The position numbers and the translations under genes were made by a program. Below are positions 1 through 7,430 of a stretch of DNA of 9,587 nt, in pieces. The stretch comes from Verrucomicrobiales bacterium (GTDB lineage Bacteria > Verrucomicrobiota > Verrucomicrobiia > Limisphaerales > UBA11320), in assembly GCA_003452185.1 (NCBI GenBank), contig DMJJ01000140.1:1-9587 (forward strand), given 5' to 3'. Positions within the stretch are counted from its first letter, which is position 1. Every line of letters begins with the position of its first letter. The notes beneath the pieces were generated by a model. The model did no database searches. It was not told the DNA's origin and saw nothing but the letters and a program-made list of their open reading frames with translations.

Positions 1-33
1 AGCGGATGGCCTTTGTTGTCGTCGTCCGTGGCG
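1..33. repeat. In-frame direct repeat, copy 2 (within CotH-type gene)
   Basis: This stretch matches positions 322-354 at 32 of 33 bases; the mismatch is at 24 (g) versus 345 (a). On the minus strand both copies encode ATDDDNKGHPL. The offset is 321 bases, exactly 107 codons, so both are read in the same frame. The repeat touches the window edge, so its true length is unknown. Confidence 0.85.
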
Positions 34-3000
34 TTCGTGATCCACTGGTTGTCCCCGAGCCCGTACGGGCCGCTCAGCGGCGGCCATTTCCATTTGGCCC
101 GGTCGATGAAGGCCTCGGTCCACATTGCGTTGGTCAGCACCGCGATGTGGGCCTCGAACTTCCTGAGCAGCGGGTGCGTGGAGGGGGGCTGCGCCCACCC
201 GTCCAGCAACGACCGCATCCGCCGCAGGAGCATCTGACGGGTTTCGGGAACGGAAATGATCACATCGTACATCCGGTTCCAACTACTGCCGCTGATCGGA
301 AGCACGGCGCTGCCGCCGTAAAGCGGATGGCCTTTGTTGTCGTCATCCGTGGCGGTCACGCCCCCGTTGCGGCCCGTGTTGTCGCCGTAATAGAGCTGGC
401 CCCAGGAGAGGTTCATGTCGAACGGGATGATGCGCCAGCGCCCATCCCCCTCGGAGTCACGATACAACGTCATGTTCGCCCAGACATCGTCGGCCTCCTG
501 GACCCAGCGGGCGCAGGCCAGGTAGTTGATCACGTTGGGAAGATCGAGCATCTCGAAGGCGTTGGTACGACGGAGCCCCAGGGGGCGCGCCTCGTTGATC
601 GCAGCCGCCAGGGCCTGATAATCGGCGTGGCTCTCCCAGGTGCGGGTCTTCTTCTCGAATCCCCCGGTGCTCGACTCGTCAGGGGTCACGGTTCCGGCCG
701 CCTTGTAGAGGGCCCCACGCGAGTCGTATCCCATGCGATCGAGCTGATCCTCCCCCATCACGTCCGTGTGGGAGGCCAATTGGTAGAACTCCCCGTTCAT
801 CTGCATCCGAACGGGGTAGTAGAATGGCGCCGGGGTCCCGGTCTCGTTCAGAAGCCAGAAGCTGAGCCCCTGCCGGAGGTACGCCGGGTCGAGGTGCTCT
901 GCGATGAAGGAGGTTTTCCGCACGTATTTCCCGGGCCCGGGATGGCGCAACACGTGCTCGCGGTTGAACTCCATTCGATGAGATTTCTTGGGGAGGGAGG
1001 CGCTGGTGTTGCCCCGGAGCTCCATGTAAACGTTGTCATAGAACTCCCCGTCCAGGAACACGGAGATCCTCCCCCCGGTGGCCTCATCGTCGATCCGCGG
1101 GATGTTGGCCGGCGAGACAAAGAGGTGAAACACGGGAAGCTGGCTTGTGACGACCCCGGGATCCACCACGGTCCCGAGGTACTCGGGGGTGTTGAGCGGG
1201 TCGTTGAACAAAGGCCAGCGACTGGTGATCGACTGCGAGTCCTGGGCCACCACGGCATAGCGGAGCATCTGGCCGCTCGTGGCCGCGCCTGCTGGGATCA
1301 CCGCGCCGAAGACCCCGTCCCCCGCAGCCCCGTCCTGGTGCAGCCCGTCATCCAGCATCACCACGGCCACCTCCGGGTTGAACATCACGCGATACCGCAG
1401 CACGACATTGGAGAGGGTGTTGAACGAGGGGAGCACCCGGGCGGTGACCGCCACGTCCTGTCCCGCCCGCGGGACCGAGGGGGTGTGACCCACCTCCAGC
1501 ACCACCGGGCCCGGCACCTTCGCCCCGAACCCGTTCCCCTGCCCTGGTGTCGGGTGCGTGAAGTAGGTGGGCTCCGCCGCCTCCTGCAACACGCTCAAGG
1601 CGGTCAACTCGGCCCCGATCAGGAAGGTCGGATCCCCCGCGGAGAGGTTCAACCCTTGCAGAGCGAGGATGTTCGTCCCCGGGTGGAGCAGCCCGGGGAG
1701 CACGCCCTGGATCACCACATCGCTGAACGCCCCCGAGTGCACGGCCGTGGCCGCGGAGTCCCATCCCAGGGGATCGGGATCATTGGCGTGGCTGACCCGC
1801 CTCCCGTTGATCCAGGCGGCGTAGCCATCATTGTACTTCACCCGGAGGGTCAGCACGTTCAGGGCAGCCGGGTCGGCCACGACAAACGGGATCCTGACAA
1901 AGGCGCTGGTCCCGGTCCCCCTCAAGGCGGAGGCGAGGTCAACCCCGATATCCGCGGGGGAAATGCCTCCATCCCCCTGGTACGCCTGACCGATCTCCCC
2001 CGCATCGAGGGAGCGGTTGTAGATGCGGATGTCATCCATGCTCCCGTTGAAGCGACGCCAGAGAACCGTCGCGTCGGTGGACCGCCCGAGGTTGATCGCC
2101 AACGTGGCCGGAAAACTCCAGGCGCCGGAGTTGCTGCGGGACCCAATGAGCCGGCCATCGATGAAGACCGAGAGCCCGTCCGTCGCCCCCTGTCCGTACA
2201 CCACCCCGATCTGGTGCCAGTGGTCGTCAGAGATCGTCGCATCGGTGGTGATGGAGCTCCGCACCGCGCTCGAGGAACCGGAAGCGGCCACCTGCAGCCG
2301 ACCGTCGTCGAGCTGGGCAACGTACAACCCACCTGAGGTCGAGCGTCGTTCAAACAGCATCGCACCGCCCCCACCCGCCCCGGCAATCCCGGCCGTCTTG
2401 ACCCAGAAGAGGAGGGTCCCCTGTGGAGCGTTGAAGTCCGGCCCCCCCGGGAGGGTGAGATAATTCGTGTTGGCGGCGGTAAATTGCATCACCCCTCCCC
2501 GCGAGACCGGAGTTGTCCCACCATCGGCGGCCGAGGAAACCCAGGTCGCCCCCTTGTTGGTCCCGTTGTGCAGCGTCCCCGCGGGGCGCGAGTCAAGAAT
2601 CACGTTCGCCACGGGGGCCGCATCGAAATTCCACCTTAGCACGAGCGACTCCGCACCAACCAAGGTTGCGTCAGCCCCGGAATAGCCGGCCCCGGAGAGA
2701 CCGGAAGCCCATCCTGAATCATCGAACGGCTCACCTCCCCCTTTCCAAGCCTCCGCAAGAAGGCTCCCGCCATTCCAGGCAGCGGGGACAAATGCCCGCA
2801 GCGGCGTGGTGGAATCGATCAGAACCACGTTGCTGCTCACGACGCCGTACCCGTAGGAAACGTCCGGGTACTGCGCGGGGTAGGCGGGCGAAAACGCGGT
2901 GCTCAAGGTCAGCCCGTCCGGTTTCACAAGCGCCAGATAGCTCCCGGAGGAGGGAAGCTTGAAGTTGGTGTGGAGCGGGGATCCGGGATCACGCCGATCC

Positions 3001-3374
3001 TTGCCCGATGCGAAGATCACAAGCTGAGCCCCAGCGTTCAGGTTGGTCGAGGGGAACTGCCATTTGGTAAGCTTGGCGGCGTTGTCCGTCAGGAACCACC
3101 CGGCCAGGTCCACCGGCACCACGCCCGTGTTGCGCACCTCCACCCAGTCCTGATAGGAGCCATCCTCATCCGCCAGAACGTGCACGTTGTTGGCGAGAAA
3201 CTCGCTGATCACCACCTCGCCCCGCGCCATCTCTCCCCACGCGGCTGCGGCCAGGAGCATCAGCAACGCCCCCAAGCCGGCACGCCGAAGCAAACCCGGC
3301 GCTGAGGGTGGGTTATGGGGGAATGCGAAAGAGAACGAGACCCCTGGAAGGGAGGGCACGGCTTTGGGTTGCAT
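1..3374 (-). CDS. Secreted multidomain CotH kinase-like protein with lamin-tail and LamG-like domains (partial, C-terminus outside window)
   Basis: One minus-strand frame stays open from ATG at 3374 to the left edge (1124 complete codons), so no stop is visible. The start is supported by an in-frame TAG at 3386-3384 and an AGGA seven bases upstream. Residues 30-45 (RR, then a Leu/Ala-rich stretch) look like a signal peptide. Next come a lamin-tail domain (about 52-165, beginning GEVVISEFLANN and including DWVEVRNTG), a linker with FDDSGWASG, and a LamG/concanavalin-like jelly-roll (about 245-465, with DDHWHQIGVVY and FNGSMDDIRIYNRSL). A beta-rich segment (about 472-594) and a DDGLHQDGAAGDGVFG module (about 622-715) precede a CotH domain from about 744. 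The CotH domain carries KKSHRMEF (796-803) and IPFDMNLSWG with Asp986. CotH of Bacillus spores is an atypical protein kinase. The role of these secreted relatives is not established, so kinase activity is inferred only. A 12-residue motif is repeated at the edge. Confidence 0.93.
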   Translation of the reverse strand, partial: MQPKAVPSLPGVSFSFAFPHNPPSAPGLLRRAGLGALLMLLAAAAWGEMARGEVVISEFLANNVHVLADEDGSYQDWVEVRNTGVVPVDLAGWFLTDNAAKLTKWQFPSTNLNAGAQLVIFASGKDRRDPGSPLHTNFKLPSSGSYLALVKPDGLTLSTAFSPAYPAQYPDVSYGYGVVSSNVVLIDSTTPLRAFVPAAWNGGSLLAEAWKGGGEPFDDSGWASGLSGAGYSGADATLVGAESLVLRWNFDAAPVANVILDSRPAGTLHNGTNKGATWVSSAADGGTTPVSRGGVMQFTAANTNYLTLPGGPDFNAPQGTLLFWVKTAGIAGAGGGGAMLFERRSTSGGLYVAQLDDGRLQVAASGSSSAVRSSITTDATISDDHWHQIGVVYGQGATDGLSVFIDGRLIGSRSNSGAWSFPATLAINLGRSTDATVLWRRFNGSMDDIRIYNRSLDAGEIGQAYQGDGGISPADIGVDLASALRGTGTSAFVRIPFVVADPAALNVLTLRVKYNDGYAAWINGRRVSHANDPDPLGWDSAATAVHSGAFSDVVIQGVLPGLLHPGTNILALQGLNLSAGDPTFLIGAELTALSVLQEAAEPTYFTHPTPGQGNGFGAKVPGPVVLEVGHTPSVPRAGQDVAVTARVLPSFNTLSNVVLRYRVMFNPEVAVVMLDDGLHQDGAAGDGVFGAVIPAGAATSGQMLRYAVVAQDSQSITSRWPLFNDPLNTPEYLGTVVDPGVVTSQLPVFHLFVSPANIPRIDDEATGGRISVFLDGEFYDNVYMELRGNTSASLPKKSHRMEFNREHVLRHPGPGKYVRKTSFIAEHLDPAYLRQGLSFWLLNETGTPAPFYYPVRMQMNGEFYQLASHTDVMGEDQLDRMGYDSRGALYKAAGTVTPDESSTGGFEKKTRTWESHADYQALAAAINEARPLGLRRTNAFEMLDLPNVINYLACARWVQEADDVWANMTLYRDSEGDGRWRIIPFDMNLSWGQLYYGDNTGRNGGVTATDDDNKGHPLYGGSAVLPISGSSWNRMYDVIISVPETRQMLLRRMRSLLDGWAQPPSTHPLLRKFEAHIAVLTNAMWTEAFIDRAKWKWPPLSGPYGLGDNQWITNATDDDNKGHP
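322..354. repeat. In-frame direct repeat, copy 1 (within CotH domain)
   Basis: This is the partner of 1-33. Here the encoded TDDDNKGHPLYGGS sits after IPFDMNLSWG and before WNRMYDVIISVPETRQMLLRR. In CotH-type proteins a 'GHPLYG'-like segment is expected at this place, so this copy looks like the native one. Confidence 0.85.
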
Positions 3375-3624
3375 GGAACGATCCTATATCACGCCGGGTC
3401 AAGAATGGGAAACCACAAAGAGGGCACCCACGACCCCGGCCTCGTCCCCTTCAATCTCTTGCGTCACCGCGTTCCGGCGTCACCCCGTCTCAAATGCGAA
3501 GAGCGCGGGTCGACCCCACCCCAAGCCCGCTTCTCCCTGCCAGACAGCGCTTCTGTCGGTTTCCCGCGCCTGGGGACTCGGGGGGGGAGCGGTTGACATC
3601 GCCGCTGGTTGACCCGTTCTCCCC
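3375..3624. other. Intergenic region upstream of the CotH-type gene
   Basis: These 250 bases separate the SGNH hydrolase stop from the CotH-type start, both on the minus strand. The spacing suggests the CotH-type gene may have its own promoter, but I see no convincing -35/-10 pair. A TATAGG at 3389-3384 lies only ten bases before the ATG and is too close to serve as a -10 for a normal leader. An eight-G run occupies 3580-3587. A weak five-base-pair stem (GACAG/CTGTC, minus strand) lies near 3543-3557. I see no coding region with support. Confidence 0.5.
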
Positions 3625-4407
3625 TTACTCGGGTTTGTTCGTGCCCGGCGACCCCAGGAGCCCGGAAATCCGCGTGGTCAGCTCCTCGTAGGTTTCCGGG
3701 GAAAGATGGAGCGTGTCGCGGAACCGGGGGACCAGCGCGGGGAGCGGACTCGCGCCACCCACCGGGGCAAAGGGGTCGATGACCACGACCCCTTCCCTGC
3801 CCGCAAAGCGTTCGCGAAGCCGGCGGTTCAGTTCCTCCACTCCCTGCTCCACCGCCGCTCCCCAGAACAGCCGACGCTCCCACGGGACCGGCCCCGTTGG
3901 CCATACCGTCGATACCCAGACACGGGCGCCGAGGCGCCGGGCCTCCTCCACCACCCCCTCCAGATGCTCGACGCACCCCGTGAGGATCGTCTCCCTGAGG
4001 TCGGACCGAACCCCCAGCACCTTCAGGTCGTTGATCCCGGCCTGGATGAACACCGCCGCCGGGCGGACCTCGCGGATCGGGTCGGCGGAGAGCCGCTCAA
4101 GCTGGAGGGTGGTGAGCCACGGAACCCCGCCATTCGCGACCCGCCAGCCCGGGAAGCGCGGAGCTCCCCACTGCGCAATCCGCGAATCCCCCAGCAACAG
4201 CAGCACGGGGCCCTGCGATCCCGACGGCACCTCGACGTGGACCGCGGCCTCCACTTCTCCACGGATTCTCTCCAGGCAGAGACGCCCGTAATAGTGTCGC
4301 AAGGCCAGGGAGGCGAGCAGCGCCCCGCCCACCACCCCGATGGCCAGAAGTCCCGCCCATCGCAAGGGACGCCGCCACGGGGGAGGGGCTGTGGTTCGAG
4401 GGATCAT
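3625..4407 (-). CDS. Membrane-anchored SGNH/GDSL-type hydrolase
   Basis: The protein has 260 residues if started at ATG 4407. The frame opens further upstream, but that part lies inside the preceding hydrolase gene. The ATG at 4407 overlaps that gene's TGA as ATGA, the usual sign of translational coupling. No Shine-Dalgarno sequence is evident. Residues 16-36 form one hydrophobic segment after WRRPLRW, predicting an inner-membrane anchor with the enzyme facing the periplasm. All four SGNH blocks are visible: GDSR with nucleophile Ser75, NGG at 92-94, GIND with Asn126, and DTLH with Asp231 and His234. The family hydrolyses or transfers ester-linked acyl groups on lipids, sugars or polysaccharides. 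A role in de-O-acetylating a surface glycan is plausible from the neighbours, but the substrate cannot be read from the sequence. Confidence 0.9.
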   Translation of the reverse strand: MIPRTTAPPPWRRPLRWAGLLAIGVVGGALLASLALRHYYGRLCLERIRGEVEAAVHVEVPSGSQGPVLLLLGDSRIAQWGAPRFPGWRVANGGVPWLTTLQLERLSADPIREVRPAAVFIQAGINDLKVLGVRSDLRETILTGCVEHLEGVVEEARRLGARVWVSTVWPTGPVPWERRLFWGAAVEQGVEELNRRLRERFAGREGVVVIDPFAPVGGASPLPALVPRFRDTLHLSPETYEELTTRISGLLGSPGTNKPE

Positions 4408-5456
4408 GGCGACGATCGGGTCGCGGGAGCCGGAGGGGCATCGACCGCCGGAGGGGGGCCTAGCCGTTCGCGCAGGAACGCCTCCACGCGGAGCTTCGCA
4501 TACTGGTTGACCGGCAAGGCGACATCCATCGTGTGGGGCCACCCCTCGAGTCGCGCGTACTCGTGCGGGACCCGAAGGGCCGTCAGGCGGGACTCCAGCT
4601 CGTCGGCCTGGTCGATCGGAACAATCTCATCCAGGGTGCCGTGGAAGGTGAGAGTCGGCGGCGCATTGGAAGTCAGGTACGTGATCGGCGAGGCGGCCTG
4701 GTACAGTCCGGGCGCCTCCTGGAACGACTTCCCCCCCAGGAAATCACGCACGACGCCCGCCCCCTGGGCGAACGGCGTGGTGAGGTCGACAGGGCCGTAG
4801 AAGTTCACCACGGCTGCCACCCGGCTGCTGACGTTGGGATGTCCCCCGCTCCCCTCCCACTCGGGCCGATCCTGAGCGTATCCGACCATGAGGGCGATGT
4901 GCCCGCCGGCGGATCCCCCCAGGATGGCGATTCGATCCGGGTCGACGTGAAGTCGCGCCGCATTCTCCCGGGCCCACCGGACGGCGCACTTGGCATCCTC
5001 CACCGGGGCTGGAAACCCGGCCTTCGGCACCAGTCGATACGAGAGGCTCGCAGTGACGTACCCCCTCTGGGCGAAGTGGGTAGTGTACACGAGATAGTCC
5101 TCCCGCTTCCCCGACTTCCACCCCCCACCGTGGACAAACAGAAGCAGCGGGGCGGGACGGGTCAGGCCCTCGGGGGTGAAGAGGTCGAGCAGCAACGGCT
5201 TTCCGTCCACCCGCCCGTACTCGATTCCGGTCTCGGCCTGAATCCCGGGCGGGACCGGGGGTGCGCGGTCGATAAGCTTCAGTGCTCCCAGGAGGTAAGC
5301 GGCCTTCAGCTGGTTGACGCTCCCGTAGCCCACCGGCGGCACCTGGAGCGAGGGGGCCGGGCGGGAAAGGATCCACCGGGCAACGAGCCCCGCAAGCCCC
5401 CCCGCCACCAGGAGGAGGAGCAGGGCGCGGGCGGCGATTCTCAGGGCTCGCTTCAT
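4404..5456 (-). CDS. Membrane-anchored alpha/beta-hydrolase (carboxylesterase, HSL/BD-FAE-like)
   Basis: The protein has 350 residues from ATG 5456. The frame extends upstream to 5681, but this ATG is preceded by GGGGGAGG ending five bases away and is followed at once by a signal-anchor (MKRALRIAARALLLLLVAGG). Residues 5-30 are the only hydrophobic helix. The catalytic layout is complete: an oxyanion HGGGW motif (109-113), the nucleophile elbow GGSAGG with Ser182, an acid in GTLDEIVP (Asp276), and His308 in EGWPH. This pattern matches esterases of the hormone-sensitive-lipase and BD-FAE groups, which cleave acetyl, feruloyl or short acyl esters, often from carbohydrates. It is the upstream member of a coupled pair with the SGNH hydrolase. 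The substrate is unknown. The C-terminal 17 residues (PPPAVDAPPAPATRSSP) are a Pro/Ala-rich tail. Confidence 0.92.
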   Translation of the reverse strand: MKRALRIAARALLLLLVAGGLAGLVARWILSRPAPSLQVPPVGYGSVNQLKAAYLLGALKLIDRAPPVPPGIQAETGIEYGRVDGKPLLLDLFTPEGLTRPAPLLLFVHGGGWKSGKREDYLVYTTHFAQRGYVTASLSYRLVPKAGFPAPVEDAKCAVRWARENAARLHVDPDRIAILGGSAGGHIALMVGYAQDRPEWEGSGGHPNVSSRVAAVVNFYGPVDLTTPFAQGAGVVRDFLGGKSFQEAPGLYQAASPITYLTSNAPPTLTFHGTLDEIVPIDQADELESRLTALRVPHEYARLEGWPHTMDVALPVNQYAKLRVEAFLRERLGPPPAVDAPPAPATRSSP

Positions 5457-5779
5457 TTCGGCCTCCCCCTGATCGCAGGAAACCTTCCAGGGGTCAACCC
5501 GCCGCTCACACGGAGCGGGGGCGAGGCCGGGGCCCCAAGCCCCCTGCCGGGTGGGAGGCCCCTGTTTGTAAGTGGTTGCCAAAACCAGCAGGTCGGTGCA
5601 GAGAGTTCGGACGAATTTCGAGCGTCCCGTGGTTCTGGCTGTCAAACAGCGCAGGCCCAAGGATGGGCACGACTGGGACATTCCGGCTCAAGATGCGGAA
5701 TGAATCGTCGATGGAATGGGTTGGGCCCCTGTGAAGTGTGCCCTCCCGACGCCAGTCGTCGGCTGGAAAGCGTTGATTC
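5457..5779. other. Divergent intergenic region between the esterase pair and the polymerase-like gene
   Basis: These 323 bases should hold promoters for both directions. I looked for sigma-70 and sigma-54 type elements and found none I would defend. On the minus strand TTGGCA (5583-5578) resembles a -35, but no matching -10 follows 16-18 bases later. Inverted repeats seen are GCTGT-caa-ACAGC (5638-5650) and CCGACG-ccagt-CGTCGG (5746-5762). I find no supported gene here. Confidence 0.6.
5746..5762 (+). promoter_or_regulatory. Small inverted repeat abutting the ribosome-binding site of the polymerase-like gene
   Basis: CCGACG (5746-5751) and CGTCGG (5757-5762) can form a six-base-pair stem with a five-base loop. 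It ends two bases before a GGAAAG (5765-5770) that is the only Shine-Dalgarno-like site for the ATG at 5780. It could affect translation initiation. A repeat this short also arises by chance, so the call is tentative. Confidence 0.25.
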
Positions 5780-7411
5780 ATGAACACGAACGTCACGATT
5801 CCGCGGAATGTGATCATTTACGGGCTGTGCATTCCGCTCGCGATGTTGATGGGCTACCTGCTCACCACACCGCTGGACCTGGTCTCCCTGGGAGGGCTCC
5901 TCGGGGTGATGGGGCTGCTGCTGGTCCCGATTTTCCTCCGTTGGCACCACACGTTCCTCATCGTGGCATGGAACGCGGCGTTGAACGCCTTCTTCCTTCC
6001 GGGCCAACCCCGCGCCTGGATGCTCCTGGCCGCGGTGAGTGCGGCGTTTTCGATCCTGGACCGGATCATGAACAAGGAGAAGCGGCTTCAGCAGGTCCCG
6101 ATGCTGATGTGGCCACTGCTCTTTCTGGCCGGGGTGATCCTGGTGACGGCCTGGGCCCGCGGCGGCATCGGGCTCCGGTCGGTGGGTGGCGCCTCCTACG
6201 GCGGCAAGAAATACATGGAGCCGCTGTTTGCGATCATCGGGTTCTTTGCGCTGTCGTGGAAGAGGATCCCGTTGCACAAAGCCGCCCTCTACACCGCGCT
6301 CTTCCTGCTCTCGGGACTGACCAACGCGCTGAGCAACCTTGCCTACTCGTTGCAGATCTACTGGCTGTTCTGGCTTTTCCCGGTCGATCTGGCCGTCATG
6401 CAGATCCAGGCAGACTACACACTGAATGATCGCGCCTTCTTCCGGCTGACCGGGGTGGCGTTCGCCTGCCTCGCCCCGTTTTGCTTCCTGCTCGCGCGCC
6501 ACGGCGTGGCCGGGATCTTCCAGTTCAAGGACAACTGGAGCCTGATCCCGTTTCGGTTTCGCAACGGCTTTTACATCAACCAGCCGTTCCGGCTGCTCGG
6601 TTTCCTGGCGGCGGTCGGCTTGAGCACCGTCGGTGGGTTCCGATCGATGCCGATTCTCCTGGGACTCCTCTTCGTGATCCAGTTCTGCCTGGAGCGCCTC
6701 TACAGGACCCGGCTGCTGTACATCCTGGTGGGGGCCGGCCTCGCGGCGGGGCTGGCCATCCTGCCGTTCACAAACCGCCTTCCCTCGGTGATGCAACGAG
6801 CGATCAGCTTCCTCCCGGACAAGGTGGTCAAGCTGAGCCCCGCGGTCCGGTACGACGCCTGGGTCTCGACCGACTGGCGGCTCCGGATGTGGTCCGTCGT
6901 GGTGGATGAAATCCCCCGCTACTTCTGGCTCGGGAAGGGATACTCCGTCGATCCCACCGACCTCTACCTCGCCCGGGAGTCCTCGCGGCGCGGGTTCATC
7001 ACCGACTGGGATGCCGCGTACATTGCGGGGGATTACCACAGCGGACCGCTCTCGATCCTGATTCCGCTTGGGATCTTCGGCACCATCGGGTTCGTCTGGC
7101 TCCTCGTCGCGGGGTTGATCGCCCTTGCGCGGAACTACCGTTACGGGCCTCCGGAGCTGAGTCGCGTCAACGCCTTCCTGCTCGCGTTTTTCATCGCCCA
7201 GGTCATCTTCTACTTCGGCGTCTTCGGGGCGTTCAGCAACGCGCTCTGGACCTTCACCGGCACCCTGGGGATGAGCGTCAGCCTGAACGGGGGCGTATTG
7301 AAATCGGCCCGCTCGCGGGAGGAGATTCCGGCCTCCGAGCCGGCCACCGCAACCGCGCCGCCACCCCCCCCAACCGGCGGCCTGGAGGCTGCGGGAGCCG
7401 CAGGCGCCTGA
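5780..7411 (+). CDS. Polytopic membrane protein resembling O-antigen polymerase/ligase (Wzy/WaaL-like)
   Basis: The protein has 543 residues. The start is fixed by an in-frame TGA two codons upstream (5774-5776), with GGAAAG nine bases before the ATG. About ten or more hydrophobic segments can be seen, including residues 11-28, 35-53, 78-93, 109-125, 148-160, 168-200, 223-239, 271-285, 289-303, 312-329, 422-450 and 463-485. Between the last groups lies a large soluble loop (about 331-420) with VRYDAWVSTDWRLRMW and, at its end, DYHSGPLSILIPLGIFG. A large loop ending in a His before a Gly-rich helix is typical of O-antigen ligase and Wzy polymerase families, which join undecaprenyl-linked glycans outside the inner membrane. 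These families are poorly conserved, so polymerase versus ligase cannot be decided. The C-terminal 35 residues are a Pro/Ala/Glu-rich tail with a run of five prolines. Confidence 0.85.
   Translation: MNTNVTIPRNVIIYGLCIPLAMLMGYLLTTPLDLVSLGGLLGVMGLLLVPIFLRWHHTFLIVAWNAALNAFFLPGQPRAWMLLAAVSAAFSILDRIMNKEKRLQQVPMLMWPLLFLAGVILVTAWARGGIGLRSVGGASYGGKKYMEPLFAIIGFFALSWKRIPLHKAALYTALFLLSGLTNALSNLAYSLQIYWLFWLFPVDLAVMQIQADYTLNDRAFFRLTGVAFACLAPFCFLLARHGVAGIFQFKDNWSLIPFRFRNGFYINQPFRLLGFLAAVGLSTVGGFRSMPILLGLLFVIQFCLERLYRTRLLYILVGAGLAAGLAILPFTNRLPSVMQRAISFLPDKVVKLSPAVRYDAWVSTDWRLRMWSVVVDEIPRYFWLGKGYSVDPTDLYLARESSRRGFITDWDAAYIAGDYHSGPLSILIPLGIFGTIGFVWLLVAGLIALARNYRYGPPELSRVNAFLLAFFIAQVIFYFGVFGAFSNALWTFTGTLGMSVSLNGGVLKSARSREEIPASEPATATAPPPPPTGGLEAAGAAGA
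7364..7371 (+). repeat. Eight-C homopolymer in the 3' end of the polymerase-like gene
   Basis: A run of eight C encodes part of the five-proline stretch, about 13 codons before the stop. Slippage here would change only the low-complexity cytoplasmic or periplasmic tail, not the membrane core. Confidence 0.7.
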
Positions 7412-7430
7412 TCGTGACGGGGCGGTGGGG

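Noticed and set aside
6..2336. A 776-codon plus-strand open frame across the left quarter.
   Set aside because: It is antisense to the CotH-type gene, whose minus-strand frame shows coherent domains. Its own translation is Pro/Arg/His/Gly/Val-rich with no recognisable domain, as expected for the opposite strand of GC-rich DNA.
3384..3403. TTGACC followed by TATAGG just upstream of the CotH-type ATG as a promoter.
   Set aside because: The elements are only eight bases apart, far short of the 16-18 needed, and the TATAGG is too close to the start codon.
3580..3587. Eight-G run upstream of the CotH-type gene as a phase-variable switch.
   Set aside because: It is more than 200 bases from the start, with no promoter seen around it. 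G/C runs of this length recur in this GC-rich window.
3315..3596. Small plus-strand frame in the gap before the CotH-type gene.
   Set aside because: It has a low-complexity composition with no motif, overlaps several other open frames, and starts inside the CotH-type gene.
3706..4800. Plus-strand open frames over the SGNH and hydrolase genes (also 4533-5783).
   Set aside because: They lie antisense to genes with complete catalytic motifs and show no motif of their own.
5798..5809. Perfect 12-base palindrome ATTCCGCGGAAT just inside the polymerase-like gene.
   Set aside because: About two perfect 12-base palindromes are expected by chance in a window of this length, and it is coding sequence.
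7389..7403. CTGCGG-gag-CCGCAG hairpin at the end of the polymerase-like gene, as a possible terminator.
   Set aside because: It lies within the coding region, has only six pairs and no T-run, and overlaps Ala/Gly-rich codons that produce such pairing readily.
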